Shown here in pieces: positions 15,704 to 24,263 of a stretch of 64,000 nt of DNA. The stretch comes from Candidatus Margulisiibacteriota bacterium (GTDB lineage: Bacteria; Margulisbacteria; WOR-1; O2-12-FULL-45-9; XYB2-FULL-48-7). Under the pieces are notes generated by a model, which saw nothing but the letters and a program-made list of their open reading frames with translations, made no database searches and was not told where the DNA came from. The position numbers and the translations under genes were made by a program. The stretch spans positions 549,995 through 613,994 of the forward strand of contig JBAZTH010000001.1 in assembly GCA_041661965.1 (NCBI GenBank), written 5' to 3'. Position 1 is the first letter of the stretch. Each line of letters starts with the position of its first letter.

Positions 15704-16496
15704 AGTTTTTTGCGATGACCAGCCGCCACTCCATTCCGTGCAAAGCAATGGTGGTCCACTCGGCCGTCTTTTTGACCGGCGCGCCGCCGGCATGCTCGGG
15801 GAAGTCGTAACTGCCGGAACCGGTCGCTTCCATCGTCACTTTTTGGGCCAGCGCCAGTAGGCTGGGGACCGACCGATAAAGCGAGCTCTCAAAGGTCATT
15901 AATCCGACTTGCAGGGGATCCTTATCGTAAATTATCCGCCCGTCAAGCTGTAGGGCCATCGTGTCGACCGCGAAAAAATCGAACTGGTAATTTTTCACCA
16001 CATTTCTCATCAGCGCGTCCGGTTTGAACACAATGCTGACGTAACCCAGCGCCTGATTGCTGGTCCCGCGAACCGGGTAGGCGAGCGAGACGGCGTAAAA
16101 TCCTTCGACCGTTTTGAACATACTGCTCATCACCGGCAAGCCGCTCTTTTTTAACCGGACGAAGTGGGGTTGGTTGCCGATATAGGAGAGTTCCGAGCTT
16201 TTGTAAGTTGCCGGTTCGACCAGCAAAATATAACCGTCCGGGTTGGTCGTGACGACATCAACGACCGACTTGTGGTTGTTGTAGAGCTGTTGCAGGAGAG
16301 CGGCGGCCGCTTCGCCCGACAGTCCGGTCGAGCCGAGAAGCTCGGCGGTTTTGGCGAGGTCGCCGTCCATCTGGGTCAGTTCCCCGGCGATCTGTTGGCC
16401 GAGGACGTTGACCGGCGGCAGGTCGGGGGCTATTCCCATAGCGAACGCGGCGGTTGTAAAACAGAGCAGAGCGAGTCCGATTAATTTAACTTTCAT
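15702..16496 (-). CDS. Exported Cache-domain (ligand-sensing) protein without a signalling domain
   Basis: 264 residues. The ATG at 16496 has GGGCGGAGG upstream. Signal peptide residues 1-20 (ends AFAMG). The mature protein is a single periplasmic Cache-like domain: helical start with LYNNHKSVVDVVTTNPDG, then FVRLKKSGLPVMSSMFKT, VSLAYPV and GYVSIVFKPDALM. Normally Cache sits in chemoreceptors or kinases; here it is freestanding, so it is probably a soluble sensor or binding protein. A minus-strand promoter (TTGAGC, 16 bases, TACAAT) lies within 16516-16543. Confidence 0.75.
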   Translation of the reverse strand: MKVKLIGLALLCFTTAAFAMGIAPDLPPVNVLGQQIAGELTQMDGDLAKTAELLGSTGLSGEAAAALLQQLYNNHKSVVDVVTTNPDGYILLVEPATYKSSELSYIGNQPHFVRLKKSGLPVMSSMFKTVEGFYAVSLAYPVRGTSNQALGYVSIVFKPDALMRNVVKNYQFDFFAVDTMALQLDGRIIYDKDPLQVGLMTFESSLYRSVPSLLALAQKVTMEATGSGSYDFPEHAGGAPVKKTAEWTTIALHGMEWRLVIAKN

Positions 16497-16654
16497 AAAT
16501 ATACCTCCGCCCAAATTGTAGCACACCTCCGCGCTTGCTCAACATCATTATAAATATTAGAATGATCTAATGCCAAGCGCGATCCGAGCGGTTTTGGCGG
16601 CAGCCGCGCCCTACTGGCGAAAATTATTTGGCATTTTTAAGGAGGAGATGAATA

Positions 16655-17401
16655 ATGGTTTGGATCTATTCACTGGTCGCGGTTGTTCTGGTCAGCTTGA
16701 TCTCGCTGATCGGCGTTTTTACCCTGGCGTGGCGGCGGGAAAAATTGGGGGAGATTCTTCTTATCCTGGTTAGCTTCGCGGTCGGCGGACTGTTCGGCGA
16801 CGCCTTCATCCATTTGATCCCCGAAGCGTTTGAATTGTTCGGCGATAAGCTGACGGTCTCTCTGCTGATCCTGACCGGGATCCTCCTTTTCTTCGTGCTG
16901 GAAAAGTTTGTCCGCTGGCGGCACTGTCACGTGCCGACCTCCGAACATCATCCTCATCCTGTCGTCTTCATGAACCTGATCGGCGACGGGGTCCATAACC
17001 TGATCGACGGGATGATCATCGCCGCCAGTTTTATGGTCAGTTTCCCGATCGGGCTGGCGACTTCGCTGGCGGTCATCCTGCACGAGATCCCGCAGGAGAT
17101 CGGCGATTTCGGGATTTTGGTCCATGGCGGAGTGAAGATCAATCAGGCCTTGCTCCTGAATTTTGCTTCCGCTTTGCTGGCGATCATCGGCGCCCTAATT
17201 TCGCTGACCGTCGGGCCGTTCGTTAAGGATTATGCCGCTTTTCTGATGCCGCTGACCGCCGGCGGCTTCATTTACATGGCCGGATCGGACCTGATCCCGA
17301 CCTTGCACGATCAGTGCGATCCCAGCGAATCCTGGAAACAGTTCCTGGCGATCGTCTTCGGCCTGTTGGTGATGGTCGGGCTCTTGTTCATTGCCAAATA
17401 G
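16655..17401 (+). CDS. ZIP family divalent metal transporter
   Basis: 248 residues, about eight TM helices. The metal-binding signatures HNLIDGM (TM4) and HEIPQEIGDF (TM5) are present, with a His-rich loop (HCHVPTSEHHPHP) between TM3 and TM4. Imports zinc or another divalent metal into the cytoplasm. AAGGAGGAG precedes the ATG. The sigma factor gene follows, but from its own promoter. Confidence 0.95.
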   Translation: MVWIYSLVAVVLVSLISLIGVFTLAWRREKLGEILLILVSFAVGGLFGDAFIHLIPEAFELFGDKLTVSLLILTGILLFFVLEKFVRWRHCHVPTSEHHPHPVVFMNLIGDGVHNLIDGMIIAASFMVSFPIGLATSLAVILHEIPQEIGDFGILVHGGVKINQALLLNFASALLAIIGALISLTVGPFVKDYAAFLMPLTAGGFIYMAGSDLIPTLHDQCDPSESWKQFLAIVFGLLVMVGLLFIAK

Positions 17402-17404
17402 CAG

Positions 17405-17433
17405 GGAACTTTTTGCCGGGACGCTTTGTCTAA
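17405..17433 (+). promoter_or_regulatory. ECF-sigma promoter 1 (autoregulatory)
   Basis: GGAAC (17405-17409) and GTCTAA (17428-17433). The block GGGAACTTTTTGCCGG...CGC..TGTCTAA is repeated at 18195-18223 with the same spacing. This is the general form of ECF-type promoters (GGAAC at -35, GTC at -10). Confidence 0.8.
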
Positions 17434-17449
17434 TTACGATGGAGGGGCA

Positions 17450-17923
17450 ATGACCGATTTCGCGCGGCTTTACGCAGAGCATAAAATGCTGGTTTGGCAG
17501 ATCGTCTCCCGGTATGGTTCTGCCCGGGAAGATCGCGAAGACCTCTTTCAGGAGATCTTTTTAGCGGTCCATAAAGCGTTGCCCCGCTTCCGGGGTGAAG
17601 CGAACATCAAGACCTGGGTTTACCGGATCGCGGTCAACACTTCGATCAATCACGCTAAACGACAAGCCCTTTACCGGAAAGGGCGCCAAATTCTGGCGAC
17701 TTTGCGGGTGATCGATGAGCCGGCCCCCGAAGCGGCCGACGATCTTTCCGGCCCGCTGGCTAAACTAAACCCGCGCCAGCGGATGATCCTGATCCTGGCC
17801 GAGGTCGAAGAGCGTTCTTTGGAGGAGATTGCCGATCTGACCGGGTTGCCGGTCGGGACCGTTAAGTCGAATCTCCACCGGGCGCGTGAGATCGTAAAAA
17901 AGGAAGTGATGAAGAATGGATAA
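17450..17923 (+). CDS. ECF-family RNA polymerase sigma factor
   Basis: 157 residues from the ATG at 17450, which has GGAGGGG upstream. Region 2 (EDLFQEIFLAVHKALPRF, IKTWVYRIAVNTSINHAKR) and region 4 (LNPRQRMILILAEVEERSLE, IADLTGLPVGTVKSNLHRAR) are complete, with no region 3. It lies behind an ECF-type promoter that is duplicated in front of the Spy-like gene, so it should control itself and the downstream envelope genes. Its stop overlaps the start of the putative anti-sigma gene by eight bases. Confidence 0.95.
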   Translation: MTDFARLYAEHKMLVWQIVSRYGSAREDREDLFQEIFLAVHKALPRFRGEANIKTWVYRIAVNTSINHAKRQALYRKGRQILATLRVIDEPAPEAADDLSGPLAKLNPRQRMILILAEVEERSLEEIADLTGLPVGTVKSNLHRAREIVKKEVMKNG

Positions 17924-18194
17924 GTACGACCACTACATCAACCGTTTGAAAAAGGAACCCCACCGGCCGGATTTTGACCGCCTTTACCGGCAGATCGAAG
18001 CCAAGCGGACCAGGAGTTTATTTTTTAAACAGTTTGCCGTGCCGCTGGGGATTGTAGCCGCGATCTTTCTTTTGGCCTGGCCGGCCGCCCGTTATTTTGA
18101 CCAGTCGAGCGAGCGAGGCGACCTGCTCTCGTTCGTTATTCAGGACGACAGTTCGAACCGGCCGGAGCTCGATAATTTTATTTTTGAGAATTAG
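17916..18194 (+). CDS. Putative anti-sigma factor, single TM
   Basis: 92 residues. Short cytoplasmic N-terminus (about 38 residues, basic), one TM helix (residues 41-60) and a 30-residue periplasmic tail. I see no zinc-binding HxxxCxxC, so it is not a ZAS-type anti-sigma. The call rests on position: overlap with the ECF gene and one membrane span. It would tether the sigma factor and respond to an envelope signal. Confidence 0.6.
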   Translation: MDKYDHYINRLKKEPHRPDFDRLYRQIEAKRTRSLFFKQFAVPLGIVAAIFLLAWPAARYFDQSSERGDLLSFVIQDDSSNRPELDNFIFEN

Positions 18195-18223
18195 GGAACT
18201 TTTTGCCGGAGCGCCGTGTCTAA
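18195..18223 (+). promoter_or_regulatory. ECF-sigma promoter 2, in front of the Spy-like/efflux operon
   Basis: GGAAC (18195-18199) and GTCTAA (18218-18223), same spacing and nearly the same flanks as 17405-17433. It begins at the last base of the anti-sigma stop codon. Confidence 0.8.
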
Positions 18224-18246
18224 GTAGTTAAAAGGGAGGAAAAATC

Positions 18247-18717
18247 ATGAAGATCAAATATTTAGTAGTTGGGATTTTGGCGGTTGGGATATTTTGCGGG
18301 GTTTCGCCGGTGAGCGCGCAGCGCGGGCCGGGTTTTGGCGGAGCTGATGGGGGGATGATGAGGCAGGGGAAGATGAGAATGGGGCCGGAAAAACTATTTC
18401 GGAACCTCGATTTAACGGCCGATCAAAAAGCGAAATTGCTCGATGTGCGCCAGGCAATGGAAAAAGAACTTCTGCCATATGAGCAAAAGAACGAGCCGCT
18501 AATGATTAAAATGAGGGAAGAGATGACCAAAGACAGTCCCGATCTTCGGACGATCGAAAATTATTTAAAGGAGATCAACCAGAACCGCCTGAACGTTGAG
18601 CTGAAGCGGACCGAGTTTATGCTGAAATCATGGGTGATCCTGACCCCGGACCAAAAAGAGAAATTCCGCAAGACAGAGAAAGAAATCTGGAATAAAATGA
18701 AAAAGGGTGATCGGTAA
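18247..18717 (+). CDS. Periplasmic Spy/CpxP/ZraP-like stress protein
   Basis: 156 residues: signal peptide (residues 1-25, ends VSAQ), a Gly/Met-rich stretch (GGMMRQGKMRMG) and a helical domain with two LTxxQ motifs (LTADQKAKL and LTPDQKEKF), the hallmark of the Spy/CpxP/LTXXQ family. Such proteins are periplasmic chaperones or metal-binding stress sensors. Directly downstream of ECF promoter 2, with GGGAGG before the ATG; first gene of an operon with a TolC-MFP-MacB pump. Confidence 0.85.
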   Translation: MKIKYLVVGILAVGIFCGVSPVSAQRGPGFGGADGGMMRQGKMRMGPEKLFRNLDLTADQKAKLLDVRQAMEKELLPYEQKNEPLMIKMREEMTKDSPDLRTIENYLKEINQNRLNVELKRTEFMLKSWVILTPDQKEKFRKTEKEIWNKMKKGDR

Positions 18718-18729
18718 AACCGGCTAATA

Positions 18730-20067
18730 ATGAGAAAGCTGCTGAAGAAATCTAAGTTCGTAGCAAAGGAAACCCGCGACAATATCGTCGCGGTTTCCTT
18801 TGCGTACCCAAACAAGCTTATTTTGGAAGCCGAGACGATATTGTCTCAGGCTTCCAAAATCGTCGTAAGTTTACTACTAATCTTCTTCCTGACCGGTCAG
18901 GCTTTTAGTTTGACCTGGCGGGAAGCGCTTGAGCTGGCGCCGCGCAACAGCAACGAGATCAAGAGCGCGCGGAAACAGCTCGAGGTCGCCCAGTGGACCT
19001 ATTACAAATCATACAGCGGTTTTCTGCCGCAGGTTTCGGCCAGCCTCTCGACCGGCCAGTCGGAAAATTCCAGCGGCCAATCGACCAGTTATACTTACGG
19101 GCTCAACGTTTCCCAGGCTCTTTTTAAGGGCTTCAGCAATTACTACAACGTAACTTCCGCCAACGCCAGCCTGAACTATTACCAGGCGAGCCTTCAGTTT
19201 AATGAAGCCGATTATTATTACCAGCTTCGCCAGGCTTACGTCAATCTGTACATCAGTCAGCGTAACTTGTCGATGCTCAAGCAGATCCGGGAATCGCGCT
19301 CCGAGAACGCCCGGATGATCAAATTGCTTTACGATAGCGGAAAAGAAGACAACGGCAATTACCTGCGGACCCAGGCGCAGTTGAAAGAGGCCGATTATAA
19401 CGTCGTTTCGGCCGGCCGCCAATTGGAGCTCACCCGGTTAAAACTGGCCCAGATCCTCAACGCCGACGCTGGTTCGGCTGAAAGCGTCAACCTCTCGGCG
19501 GTAGAAACGCCTGATTACAACGCGTTGCTTAAGGCGGCCCCTGCTTACAAGATAGCGAAAAGCCAGCTGGAGATCTCTTCTCTCCAGCAACAGTCGACGA
19601 TCAGCGAATTTTTGCCGTCAATTTCCTTGCAGGGGAGTTATTCGAAGAGCGGCAGCAGCTGGCCGCCGGATTCTTCCAATAAATCACTAAGCCTTAGCCT
19701 TTCTTATTCGCTTTTTCCCGGCGGGAGCAATATCGCCGACCGGGTGATTACCAACGCCCAGTACGATAAAGCGAAAGAGGATTACGCCAAGACCGAGAAA
19801 GATCTGTTTTATACACTGAAACAAAACTATCTTCAACTGCAGGACGCGGTGGAAGATCTGTTGATCCAGCAGGAATACTTGGCCGCTTCGACGGAACGTT
19901 CCCGGATCGCCCAGGTCAAGTATCTAAATGGTTTGGTCACCTATACTGAATGGGACCAGATCCAGAACGAATACATCAGCGCTCAAAACAGTTTGCTTAA
20001 CGCCAATAAATCGGCCTTGCTGGCTGAAGCGAGTTGGTATAAATCATTTGGAGGATGGATAAAATGA
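18730..20067 (+). CDS. TolC-family outer membrane efflux protein with palindromic repeats in its signal peptide
   Basis: 445 residues. From residue about 61 it is a typical OEP: LTWREALELA, N-terminal repeat to about 240 and a second repeat after it (SLSYSLFPGGSNIADRV, TEWDQIQNEYISAQNSLLNA). It forms the outer-membrane channel of the pump encoded with the next two genes. The N-terminus is odd: residues 1-9 (MRKLLKKSK) and 44-60 (IVVSLLLIFFLTGQAFS) would form a perfect signal peptide if joined, but 34 residues (102 bases, 18757-18858) lie between them, and these are encoded by two adjacent palindromic repeats. Whether the long form is exported or a later start is used cannot be read here. Confidence 0.9.
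   Translation: MRKLLKKSKFVAKETRDNIVAVSFAYPNKLILEAETILSQASKIVVSLLLIFFLTGQAFSLTWREALELAPRNSNEIKSARKQLEVAQWTYYKSYSGFLPQVSASLSTGQSENSSGQSTSYTYGLNVSQALFKGFSNYYNVTSANASLNYYQASLQFNEADYYYQLRQAYVNLYISQRNLSMLKQIRESRSENARMIKLLYDSGKEDNGNYLRTQAQLKEADYNVVSAGRQLELTRLKLAQILNADAGSAESVNLSAVETPDYNALLKAAPAYKIAKSQLEISSLQQQSTISEFLPSISLQGSYSKSGSSWPPDSSNKSLSLSLSYSLFPGGSNIADRVITNAQYDKAKEDYAKTEKDLFYTLKQNYLQLQDAVEDLLIQQEYLAASTERSRIAQVKYLNGLVTYTEWDQIQNEYISAQNSLLNANKSALLAEASWYKSFGGWIK
18765..18801. repeat. Palindromic repeat, GGAAACC family, inside the TolC-like gene
   Basis: AAAGGAAACCCGCGAC, loop AATATC, GTCGCGGTTTCCTTT. Encodes part of the in-frame insertion in the signal peptide. Confidence 0.85.
18821..18859. repeat. 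Palindromic repeat, GGAAGCC variant, inside the TolC-like gene
   Basis: TTTTGGAAGCCGAGAC, loop GATATT, GTCTCAGGCTTCCAAAA. Same variant as 49201-49239. Together with the copy at 18765-18801 it makes up the 102-base insertion. Confidence 0.85.
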
Positions 20068-21017
20068 AAAGATGGGCTGTGGTTATCATGGTTGGAGTCG
20101 TCGCTGTCCTGATCTCAAGCTGCGCGTCTAAAACCACGGAAAAGCCGCTGGAAACCGCCAAGGTCGTCCGGGGGAACATTCTGGCCGAACTGCCGGTCTC
20201 CGGCACGGTGATCCCGCGCAACCGCCTGGAGATCAAACCGCCGGTGGCAGGCAGGGTCGAACAAGTTTTGGTCGCGGAAGGCCAGCGGGTGAAAAAAGGG
20301 GCGATCCTCGCCTGGATGAGCTCGAGCGAGCGGGCCGCGATCCTGGATGCCGCCAGGGCGAAAGGGCAAGATGAGGTCAAACATTGGGAAGACGTTTACA
20401 AACCGGCCCCCATCGTCGCGCCGCTCGATGGTTTTATCATTAAACGGAGCATTGAGCCGGGGCAGTTCATCGGGATCAGCGACAGTGTTCTGGTGATGGC
20501 TGATCGTTTGATCGTCGAAGCGCAGGTTGATGAGACCGATATCGGCCGGATCAAGGTCGGTCAGAAATCGGTCATCAAGCTGGACGCTTATCCCGATCGG
20601 GCGATCTCCGGTCATATCGAACAGATCGCCTACGAGTCGGAGACGATCAACAATGTCACGGTCTATAAAGTTAATGTTTTGCCGGACAGCGTTCCAGCCT
20701 TTTTCCGTTCCGGCATGAGCGCGACCGTTAATTTTACTTTGGAAGAGAGAGTGAATGTCCTGACCTTGCCGCTGACGGCGATCAAGAAAAGCAACAGCCA
20801 AACCTACGCTTTTATCCGGCGGGAGGGGGTGGTCACGGCGGTTAAGGTCCAAACCGGCTTAGAAAATAATGTTCATTTCGAATTGCTTTCCGGTTTAAAC
20901 GAAGGGGAGGAAGTCGTTATTCCGACCGCGAAACTGGCCGTCGAACTGCTCGATCGCCGGCGCGGGTCCCAACCGTTCAACTTTTTAGGCGGCGGGAATC
21001 GGAGCCGCAGTCGGTAA
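20064..21017 (+). CDS. MacA-like periplasmic adaptor (membrane fusion) lipoprotein
   Basis: 317 residues from the ATG at 20064, which overlaps the TolC stop as ATGA and has GGAGG ten bases upstream; an ATG at 20055 is too close to that site. Lipobox LISSC near residue 20. Biotinyl-lipoyl halves (VSGTVIPRNRLEIKPPVAG and PIVAPLDGFIIKRSIEPGQ) flank a very short helical hairpin, then beta-barrel (VGQKSVIKLDAYPD) and membrane-proximal domains. Connects the MacB-like transporter to the TolC-like channel. Confidence 0.93.
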   Translation: MKRWAVVIMVGVVAVLISSCASKTTEKPLETAKVVRGNILAELPVSGTVIPRNRLEIKPPVAGRVEQVLVAEGQRVKKGAILAWMSSSERAAILDAARAKGQDEVKHWEDVYKPAPIVAPLDGFIIKRSIEPGQFIGISDSVLVMADRLIVEAQVDETDIGRIKVGQKSVIKLDAYPDRAISGHIEQIAYESETINNVTVYKVNVLPDSVPAFFRSGMSATVNFTLEERVNVLTLPLTAIKKSNSQTYAFIRREGVVTAVKVQTGLENNVHFELLSGLNEGEEVVIPTAKLAVELLDRRRGSQPFNFLGGGNRSRSR

Positions 21018-21018
21018 C

Positions 21019-22974
21019 ATGGCACTAATCGAACTGAACGGCGTTACCAAAACCTATTTCATCAGTGAAGAACTGCCGGTCAGGGCGTTGCGTCCGGTCT
21101 CGCTGAAGATCGACCAGGGAGAGTTTGTCGCTATTATGGGGCCGTCCGGTTCGGGAAAATCGACCTTGCTGGCGATCCTGGGACTTTTGGATAAAGCCGA
21201 TCAGGGAAACTACAGGCTGCTCGACCGCGATATCACCAAGTTGAGCGACAACGACTACGCGGTTTTACGCAGCCGCCACCTCGGTTTTATTTTTCAATCG
21301 TTCAATCTCCTGCCCCGCTTCAACGTGACCGAAAATTCGTTGCTGCCGTTCCTATACACCGAGGCGGGGAAAGACGCCCGCGAGCGGGTGATCGGGATTT
21401 TGAAAAAGATCGGCCTTGGCGACCGGCTGCGGCACCGGCCGAACCAGCTCTCCGGCGGGCAACAGCAAAGGGTGGCGATCGCCCGGGCGCTCGCTAATCA
21501 GCCGCTGATCATTTTTGCCGACGAGCCGACCGGGAACCTCGATTCCAAGTCGTCGCTCGAGATCATCAACCTGCTCAAGGAATTAAACGCCCAGGGGACG
21601 ACGATCGTCATGGTGACCCACGAGCGGGAATTGTCGGAACTGGCGAGCCGGATAATTACCCTCAAAGATGGGGAGGTCGTCGGCGATGAAAGAAAAGGGG
21701 CGGGCAAAGCAGTCGCTAAAATTGATTTTAACAATCATTTGAAGAGAAAAGCGACCCTTTCGCTTTCCGGGATCCTCAATTACGCTCACGAGGCTTTTCT
21801 TTCGCTCTTGGGGAACAAACTCCGTTCGTTTCTCTCGATCCTCGGCGTGCTGATCGGCGTCGCGGCGGTCATCACGATGCTGGCGATCGGGACCGGGGCG
21901 CAGAACCAGGTCCAGCAAAGTTTAGCGAGCATGGGATCGAACCTCCTGCGGGTTTCGCAGTCATTCCGCTCTGGTGGTATTTCCCTGGGAGCCGATTCTA
22001 CTCCTCGTTTTAATTTTGAAGATCTAGCCGCGATGCAGAAGATCGACGGGGTCGACCGGGTCGTTCCTTACGTCAGCGGCCGGGCGCAAATGGTCTTCCA
22101 GGACAAGAATTGGAACACCTCCGTATCAGGCACGAACCCGGATTACCAGTACGTCCGCAATTCGATCCCAACTTCCGGCCGCTTCTTTAACGATAACGAA
22201 GTGACCGGCCGGGCCAAAGTCGCGGTCCTCGGCAAAACGGTAGCCGACGAACTTTTCGGCAGTACCGACCCGGTCGGTAAAGCGATCCGGATCAACCGGA
22301 TCAACTTTACCGTCATCGGAGTGATGCCGGAGAAGGGGGCGACCGGTTTTCAGAATACCGACGACCAGGTCTTTATTCCGGTTACCACGGCGATGTATCG
22401 TCTGCTCGGGCGCGATTATATCGGTAACTTTGACGTTCAGGTGAAAGACGCCGATTCTCTCTCTGCGGTCCAGGAACAGATCGGTCCGATCTTGGCCAAG
22501 GTCCATCGCTTTACCGAAGCCCAGATGCAGAGCATCGATGTCCGGAACATGGCCGATATCCAGAAAGCCCTTAATGACGTGGTTAACACTTTTACGATGC
22601 TCCTGGGATCGATCGCCGCGGTCAGCTTGCTGGTCGGCGGGATCGGGATCATGAATATTATGCTGGTTTTGGTGATGGAGCGGACCCACGAGATCGGCTT
22701 GCGCAAAGCGCTCGGCGCGGAAAATCGGGACATCATGATCCAATTTCTGGTTGAATCGGTTTTGATCTGCGTCTTAGGGGGATCGATCGGGATAATGATC
22801 GGTTCGCTGATCGCCTGGCTGATCTCGACTGTTTTCGGCTGGAACGCGATCGTCAGTCTTGGTTCGATCCTGCTCGCCTTTACCTTCTCGGTGCTGGTTG
22901 GGGTGGTCTTTGGGATCTGGCCCGCCTGGCGGGCGTCGAAGATGCTGCCGATCGAAGCGTTACGGTACGAGTAA
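21019..22974 (+). CDS. MacB-like ABC transporter (ATPase fused to permease)
   Basis: 651 residues. ABC domain in residues 1-230: Walker A GPSGSGKST, Q-loop FIFQSFNLLPRF, signature LSGGQQQRVAIA, Walker B LIIFADEPTGNLDS. Then four TM helices with a large MacB-type periplasmic domain between TM1 (about 275-300) and TM2 (near 530) and a FtsX/MacB C-terminus (ERTHEIGLRKALGA). Exports peptides, lipids or toxic compounds through the TolC-like channel. Starts two bases after the adaptor stop. Its 3' end overlaps the convergent DUF1667 gene by 15 bases. Confidence 0.95.
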   Translation: MALIELNGVTKTYFISEELPVRALRPVSLKIDQGEFVAIMGPSGSGKSTLLAILGLLDKADQGNYRLLDRDITKLSDNDYAVLRSRHLGFIFQSFNLLPRFNVTENSLLPFLYTEAGKDARERVIGILKKIGLGDRLRHRPNQLSGGQQQRVAIARALANQPLIIFADEPTGNLDSKSSLEIINLLKELNAQGTTIVMVTHERELSELASRIITLKDGEVVGDERKGAGKAVAKIDFNNHLKRKATLSLSGILNYAHEAFLSLLGNKLRSFLSILGVLIGVAAVITMLAIGTGAQNQVQQSLASMGSNLLRVSQSFRSGGISLGADSTPRFNFEDLAAMQKIDGVDRVVPYVSGRAQMVFQDKNWNTSVSGTNPDYQYVRNSIPTSGRFFNDNEVTGRAKVAVLGKTVADELFGSTDPVGKAIRINRINFTVIGVMPEKGATGFQNTDDQVFIPVTTAMYRLLGRDYIGNFDVQVKDADSLSAVQEQIGPILAKVHRFTEAQMQSIDVRNMADIQKALNDVVNTFTMLLGSIAAVSLLVGGIGIMNIMLVLVMERTHEIGLRKALGAENRDIMIQFLVESVLICVLGGSIGIMIGSLIAWLISTVFGWNAIVSLGSILLAFTFSVLVGVVFGIWPAWRASKMLPIEALRYE

Positions 22975-23316
22975 CGCTTCCCGGGTCGCTATCAGATCGG
23001 CTTCCCCCAGGAACGATTTAACGATCACGTCTCCAACTTTGACCGGATGATCGAGCTTGATCTTTTTTACTTCCGCCATCGCGGCGAGCAGTTTTGCTTT
23101 TGGGATGGGACGGCTGGTCCTGACCGGGACCATCTTTAAGTCCAGTCCTTTGGCCAAAACGGTCGTAGCCAAGATCCTGGCTGGGTTCTCGACTTCTTGT
23201 TTGGCGTAGAGGGGTCCTTTTTCGCATTTATTTCCGGTGATCTTGACGACGTAGCCTCCCTCAACGTCAACTTCCAGCTGGCAACCGACCGGGCATTCAA
23301 TACAGGTCATTCTCAT
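22960..23316 (-). CDS. DUF1667 family protein (redox partner of the glp oxidoreductases)
   Basis: 118 residues. N-terminal CIECPVGCQLEV and GNKCEKG give the four conserved cysteines of DUF1667, and LDHPVKVGDVIV is also typical. In many anaerobes DUF1667 follows an FAD oxidoreductase and a GlpA-like dehydrogenase, exactly as here. The cysteines likely hold an iron-sulfur cluster or zinc. Start overlaps the preceding gene's stop by four bases. Confidence 0.88.
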   Translation of the reverse strand: MRMTCIECPVGCQLEVDVEGGYVVKITGNKCEKGPLYAKQEVENPARILATTVLAKGLDLKMVPVRTSRPIPKAKLLAAMAEVKKIKLDHPVKVGDVIVKSFLGEADLIATREALLVP

Positions 23317-24263
23317 TTCAGATACTCCGCCGCCATTTGCCCCGCTTTTTCGCTGTCGCGGGCGACCGAATCGACCAGATCGTAGACTTTATAAGAGTTG
23401 CCGCAGATAAAGAGCCCCGGGATCGAGCTCAAATTGACCGCCGTGGAGATCGGGGAGTTAGTCGCCGGATCGAGTTTGACCCCGGCCATTTCGACCAGTT
23501 CATTTTCGGGGATCAGTCCGACCGAGACCAGGACCGTGTCGCAGGCAAGGTCAAAGGTTTCCTTGGTTATGACGTTCTCAACGGTCACTTTTTCCACCCG
23601 GTCCCGCCCGTGGATCCGGGCGACCCGATGTCGTAAGTAAAGGGGGATGCCGAAATCTTCCAGGCATTGAACGACATTCCTTACCAGCCCGCCCGTTTTT
23701 TCTTGGATCTCGACGACCGCTTGGACCCTGGCCCCCTCGAGTGTCAGGCGGCGGGCCATGATCAGGCCGATATCTCCCGAACCGATGACGACGACCTCGC
23801 GGCCGGGGAGGAGCCCTTCGATATTGATCAGCTTTTGCGCCAGTCCGGCGGGAAAGACCCCGGCGGGACGCGTTCCAGCGACGTGGATCATCTCGCGGGT
23901 CCGCTCCCGACAGCCGGTCGCCATGATCAATGCCCGCGCTTTAACGGTTTCCATCTTTCCCGGTTTAAGATAGGTCAAAATTTTATCGCCGGTCAGTTTA
24001 ACGGCGAACGACCGGAGCGAGACCTCGATTGCTGGGGTTATCTTGATTTCTTTGATTAGTCGGTCGGCAAATTCCGGGCCGGTCAGGTCGGCTTTATAAT
24101 GATGAATGCCGAAGCCGGGGTGAATGCACTGGTTGAGGATCCCGCCCAGGTACTGGTCCCGTTCCAGAAGGAGGATATCTTTGACTCCGTTCCTATGAGC
24201 GGAAAGGGCGGCCGCCATGCCGGCCGGGCCGCCGCCGACTATAACTAGTTCACGCTCGTTCAT
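23313..24263 (-). CDS. FAD/NAD(P)-binding oxidoreductase of the glycerol-3-phosphate cluster
   Basis: 316 residues. FAD-binding VIVGGGPAGMAAALSA at the N-terminus, the ATGCRERTREM motif, the NAD-binding VVVIGSGDIGLIMARRL and a C-terminal VNLSSIPGLFICGNS. It overlaps the GlpA-like gene upstream by 14 bases and DUF1667 downstream by 4. The three-gene unit most likely carries electrons from glycerol-3-phosphate to NAD or another carrier; this is inference from cluster conservation. Confidence 0.88.
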   Translation of the reverse strand: MNERELVIVGGGPAGMAAALSAHRNGVKDILLLERDQYLGGILNQCIHPGFGIHHYKADLTGPEFADRLIKEIKITPAIEVSLRSFAVKLTGDKILTYLKPGKMETVKARALIMATGCRERTREMIHVAGTRPAGVFPAGLAQKLINIEGLLPGREVVVIGSGDIGLIMARRLTLEGARVQAVVEIQEKTGGLVRNVVQCLEDFGIPLYLRHRVARIHGRDRVEKVTVENVITKETFDLACDTVLVSVGLIPENELVEMAGVKLDPATNSPISTAVNLSSIPGLFICGNSYKVYDLVDSVARDSEKAGQMAAEYLK

